Assembly (NCBI GenBank): GCA_019055375.1
Contig: JAHQIW010004036.1
Location: 1 to 64,000, forward strand
DNA: 64,000 bases
Source of the DNA: Parelaphostrongylus tenuis
Lineage: Eukaryota; Nematoda; Chromadorea; Rhabditida; Metastrongylidae
Direction: 5' to 3'
Every line of letters begins with the position of its first letter. Within the stretch, counting starts at the first letter, position 1. Under the pieces are notes generated by a model. The model saw nothing but the letters and a program-made list of their open reading frames with translations. It was not told the DNA's origin and did no database searches. A program made the position numbers and the translations under genes. Shown here piece by piece: positions 60,851-64,000 of the stretch.

Positions 60851-61545
60851 TAAAGACTGAAGCATGGCGATGAACAAATTTTTTGTTTCTACATTACTTG
60901 AAACTCATCTATTTGAGCAGCGCATTCGACGTGCTTGTATTGATGGTTCGCATTTCAAAAGCATTGTTGGAATAGACTCGACTGAACCGTGATGCTGGTA
61001 TAGTAGAGCAATCTTTCTTATTCAGTTCTTTTTACTTTTCACTCGAGAAATAATAAAATATATAGAGCGTTTGTGTAGTAGACACCATCGAGCAGTAGTG
61101 ATGTAGTGGCTTAGGTGACTGCTATATGATCCGTAGTTCACCTTCTCTAGATGATATGTGTCGCTGTTGGCAAGCATGTCTTACGGGTCCTACAGAATTT
61201 TACATTGAATATGTTTCAATTTTGATGTTATGCATGCTTCGCATATATGAACTCCAATCTTCACTTCAACTTCAATTTCATATATACTTCATAACATATA
61301 TGGATATTTTGTAGTACTTCACAACATATCACACCATTCACCACCACTTTATCAGTGTTTATCTTGTTGTTTTTACTTTCTTGTTTTTCACATCCATCTA
61401 GACAGTTGAGCTTCACGGTGATTCCCATTTCAAGCTCGTGCTAGTCATCGAGTGGTGGGTGGGCCAATTTTTGTTGCATTATTACTTAGTTTTTGTTGCA
61501 CTTTGACATATCTGTACTTTGCAGATTATTTAACGAAGCTTCATA

Positions 61546-63838
61546 ATGTCAGGAGGCGACTTTTGTGCTCCGGCAGCTCAACATTTTCAGCTGGGATCTG
61601 CATCCCCATTAACCTCATCGTGTGTGAGCAACGTCGAACCGCATGTCCTTACTCAAACATGGAAGGTACATTCTCGTTCATTATACCAATTTCGCTTTTT
61701 TAAATCTTATTCAGGTGAACAATTTTTCACTACTTCTAAAGCTGGCACCACCTAAGTTCTGCCTTCGCAGTAATATTCTCAGGTTGGTATAATCTTTTTT
61801 AACCTTATTAAAACATTCATTGCTTATGATGTCAAATTGTGCTACCAGTTGTTCTTCAATGCCTGGTGTCAACTGGCAGCTGTGTCTCTATCCTGGACTT
61901 AAACTTTTCGACAACGTTAATACCGTATCAGTGCTTATGAGAATGTTTGCTACACCTCCTAGAGAAGAGGTATTTTGTGTACATATTCAAAATTGCGGAT
62001 ATAAATGGGCATTTTGGAACTTTTAGGTGGTCATCAAAGCCGAGTGCTGCCTTCTTCTCTTAGGAGACAACGACGAGATAAAGTTTTCCAATGTGAAAAT
62101 AGTTCTTTTCCATGCCAGACCACCGAGGAATGAATATCTGTGGGGATGTCGTGATATTCCAGAACATACGGTTTGCGAACATTCTTGTTGAATTCCGCTT
62201 CAGTATCATTCTGGGTGTGCTGTTCACATTTAACCGCAAAGATAGATGTAAATTTGCAAGTTCACAGTCAAATTTGTTGCGGATATTCAAAGAACTTGCA
62301 AGATTAGTTTCAGTTGCCTGTGATTAATTTTCCAGGTTCGACAGTGCATGAGATCTGATCACTCGTTGGTCATAAAATGTTCGATTTCATTCTTGCCGGA
62401 TGCTAGTAGCATACCATGTAGACAGTTGTTACCAAGTGATATGGTAACAGTGGAAATGACGAAAGTTTCTTATCTTTACGTTAAGAATGGTGAGCTCTAA
62501 ATTCATTTATATTACGAAATAGGCCTGCTTTGGTGAACTACGATGAGCCACTGAGGTTTATTGTAACAGTGATGGCAACTTATTTCGAAGGAAACAAAGC
62601 ATTTGAAGATGATAAAGTGCCTAATCTTTATATATCAGAACGCATTCACACTTTTTCGTTTGCTAACTTCCAGTCGGTACAGAAAAATAGGATAAAAAGT
62701 GCAAAATACATAATGGAGTGAGTAGATAATCAACTGTATAAGTGTATAGGCTCTATTGTGACATTTGTAGAGCTTGCTAAGATGCTGTCTGCTGAGAACT
62801 CTGATGCCGATCTGAGCCTCGTTGCCGAATTTGGTGGCGAACGTGAAGTGTTTGCTGTACACAAATTCAAGCTTATCACTCATTCTGCCGTTTTTCGCGC
62901 CATGCTTGGCTATAATACGAAAGAAAGCAGGTTTGTCAACTTTTTTGGTTTTAATTTCAAGACACTAATCTGCAGCGCTTTTGAAATACTATTACAACTG
63001 AGCGTTCTATTCAAATTATAATCTCCTTATGGCTTGTCAGGCGTGAAGAGGCGACTGATAAACAGCTTTATCAAACAGTTTATAAGTGACTGCATGCGAT
63101 CAAAAGTATTTTGTAGTGGATGTCCAAGTTATCGACACAGCCCATCCTACTTTTGAAAAAGTTGGTCACCACTTGTACCCACTAGATGTGTTATGACTCT
63201 TAGTCCACATGTCTTCTTTACTGATTATTGGCCAATAATATCTGCGAAAGGAAATCTGAATTTTAAGACAAACACGATAACGATGGAGGGCTTCTCTATA
63301 GCCGCAGTAAAAAATATGCTGATTTTCATATACAGTGGCTCAGTTTGCTTGGGAAATTTGGAGTTGGAGGTATTTTTTGAAACTTTGCTTGTAATCATCT
63401 TTTCGATTACTCCTTCATTATATCAATACCGTAAACTATAGGAGGTCTTCCATGTAATGCTGCTGGCAGACAAATACATCATTCCTGCTCTTAAGAGCAT
63501 ATGTGAGCAGGAACTCATTGCGAGGTATGTGAACTCAAATTACGTTGAGCTAAAGTTTCACCATTGTTTTCAAATAGATGGGATGCTACTTGAAGATAAA
63601 TGACAGCAAGCTGCAAAATATCAACAGTATAAGTTGTTTTTTCTTTTCAAAAATTGATTTTTCAAGAGTTCGGCCTACCAATGTTGCTGAATGTGTCGAG
63701 TTGGCCGATTTTTGCCGAGCAAATGTCTTGTACGAGTGCTGTCTTAGCTTGGTGGGTAGCAAAATTTTTTTCTCCTTCGTGTTGTTTCTGAACCCTCTCC
63801 TTGTTTGGCACAGTTTTGATGTCGTTGTAAAGAAGTGA
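61546..63838 (+). CDS. MATH-BTB domain protein (BATH family), right copy, probably frame-broken
   Basis: Same exon plan as the left copy. Exons 61546-61665 (Met start after a TTTGCAG acceptor at 61518-61524), 61715-61782, 61849-61969, 62027-62170 and 62336-62489 carry the MATH region, with the first four joining in perfect phase through introns of 49, 66 and 57 bases. A further MATH-side exon starts at 62523 (NYDEPLRFIVTVMATYF). BTB exons: about 62745-62931 (DADLSLVAEFGGE, HKFKLITHSAVF), 63268-63369, 63442-63524 and 63667 onward (BACK-like). At the donor ending the first BTB exon this copy reads AGCAG|GTTTGT where the left reads AGCAAG|GTTTGT. One base is lost, so the join to the 63268 exon is out of frame. 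Family function as for the left copy; this one may encode only a truncated product. The stop is uncertain. Confidence 0.7.
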
Positions 63839-64000
63839 TCTGAGACAAAGAAAAATAGTGATGTGAACTTGAGATAAACTGCGAACATTCTACCAAGGAA
63901 AATTGTTATACAAACAGATCAAACTTTTCCTATTCTCTCCGTGAAACGGCGTCATATCAAATGTTGAGCGTGCAATTTTTGAGATTAGAACGACGGATTC

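Larger units (their letters stand above)
58470..64000. repeat. right arm of the large inverted duplication (continues past the window)
   Basis: This arm is the reverse complement of 19281-about 24.8 kb. It contains repeat X copy C, the kinase-like scrap and the plus-strand MATH-BTB gene. The similarity is still strong at base 64000, so the arm extends beyond the window. Confidence 0.95.

Noticed and set aside
61970..62026. Apparent frameshift between the two MATH-BTB copies in the MATH region
   Set aside because: The segment is a short intron with matching splice signals; the flanking exons join in phase in both copies.
1..64000. CRISPR arrays, operons, phage or bacterial insertion sequences
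   Set aside because: No regularly spaced short repeats, no ribosome binding sites and no long contiguous genes; all evidence points to a eukaryotic nuclear genome.

Overview
This window is nuclear DNA from a nematode, probably a clade V (rhabditid/strongylid, hookworm-like) species. The evidence is a pair of MATH-BTB genes with very short introns (about 50-170 bases), several relics of an RTE-type non-LTR retrotransposon, and many mariner/Tc1 relics. I see no operons, no ribosome binding sites and no long open frames; coding potential is sparse and most of the DNA is decayed transposon or simple intergenic sequence. The species is an inference, because no rRNA or single-copy marker gene is present.

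Layout. 1-12.9 kb: a possible tRNA 3' end at the left edge, an internally deleted mariner (1.9-2.7 kb), a Tc1/IS630-type transposase relic (3.3-4.3 kb), a foldback repeat (6.0-6.6 kb), a Penelope-like GIY-YIG endonuclease relic (9.6-10.5 kb) and a short tandem duplication (11.8-12.2 kb). 12.9-15.1 kb: a 5'-truncated RTE copy and two mariner C-terminal scraps. 15.2-25.6 kb: two direct copies of a roughly 3 kb repeat (called X here) on either side of a MATH-BTB gene on the minus strand. 26.5-28.8 kb: a second RTE copy. 29-35 kb: microsatellite, small retroelement and mariner relics, a tRNA-like element and a mariner HTH open frame. 38.1-41.5 kb: a nearly full-length RTE (about 3.36 kb) with a candidate target-site duplication. 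41.5-42.3 kb: mariner 5' leaders arranged as a palindrome. 42.3-51.5 kb: almost featureless. 51.5-58 kb: two direct copies of a roughly 1.5 kb repeat (W), the first split by a fourth RTE copy. 58-64 kb: repeat X plus a second MATH-BTB gene on the plus strand.

The main structural feature is a large inverted duplication. Left arm 19281-about 24.8 kb and right arm about 58.5-64.0 kb (the right arm runs off the window) are almost identical when one is read as the reverse complement of the other; matching positions add up to about 83281. Each arm carries one MATH-BTB gene, a substrate-adaptor family for Cullin-3 ubiquitin ligases that is greatly expanded in nematodes. A one-base difference at a splice junction within the BTB domain suggests that the left copy keeps frame and the right copy does not. 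The inner ends of the arms lie inside repeat X, which has a further copy outside them, so X may have mediated the rearrangement.
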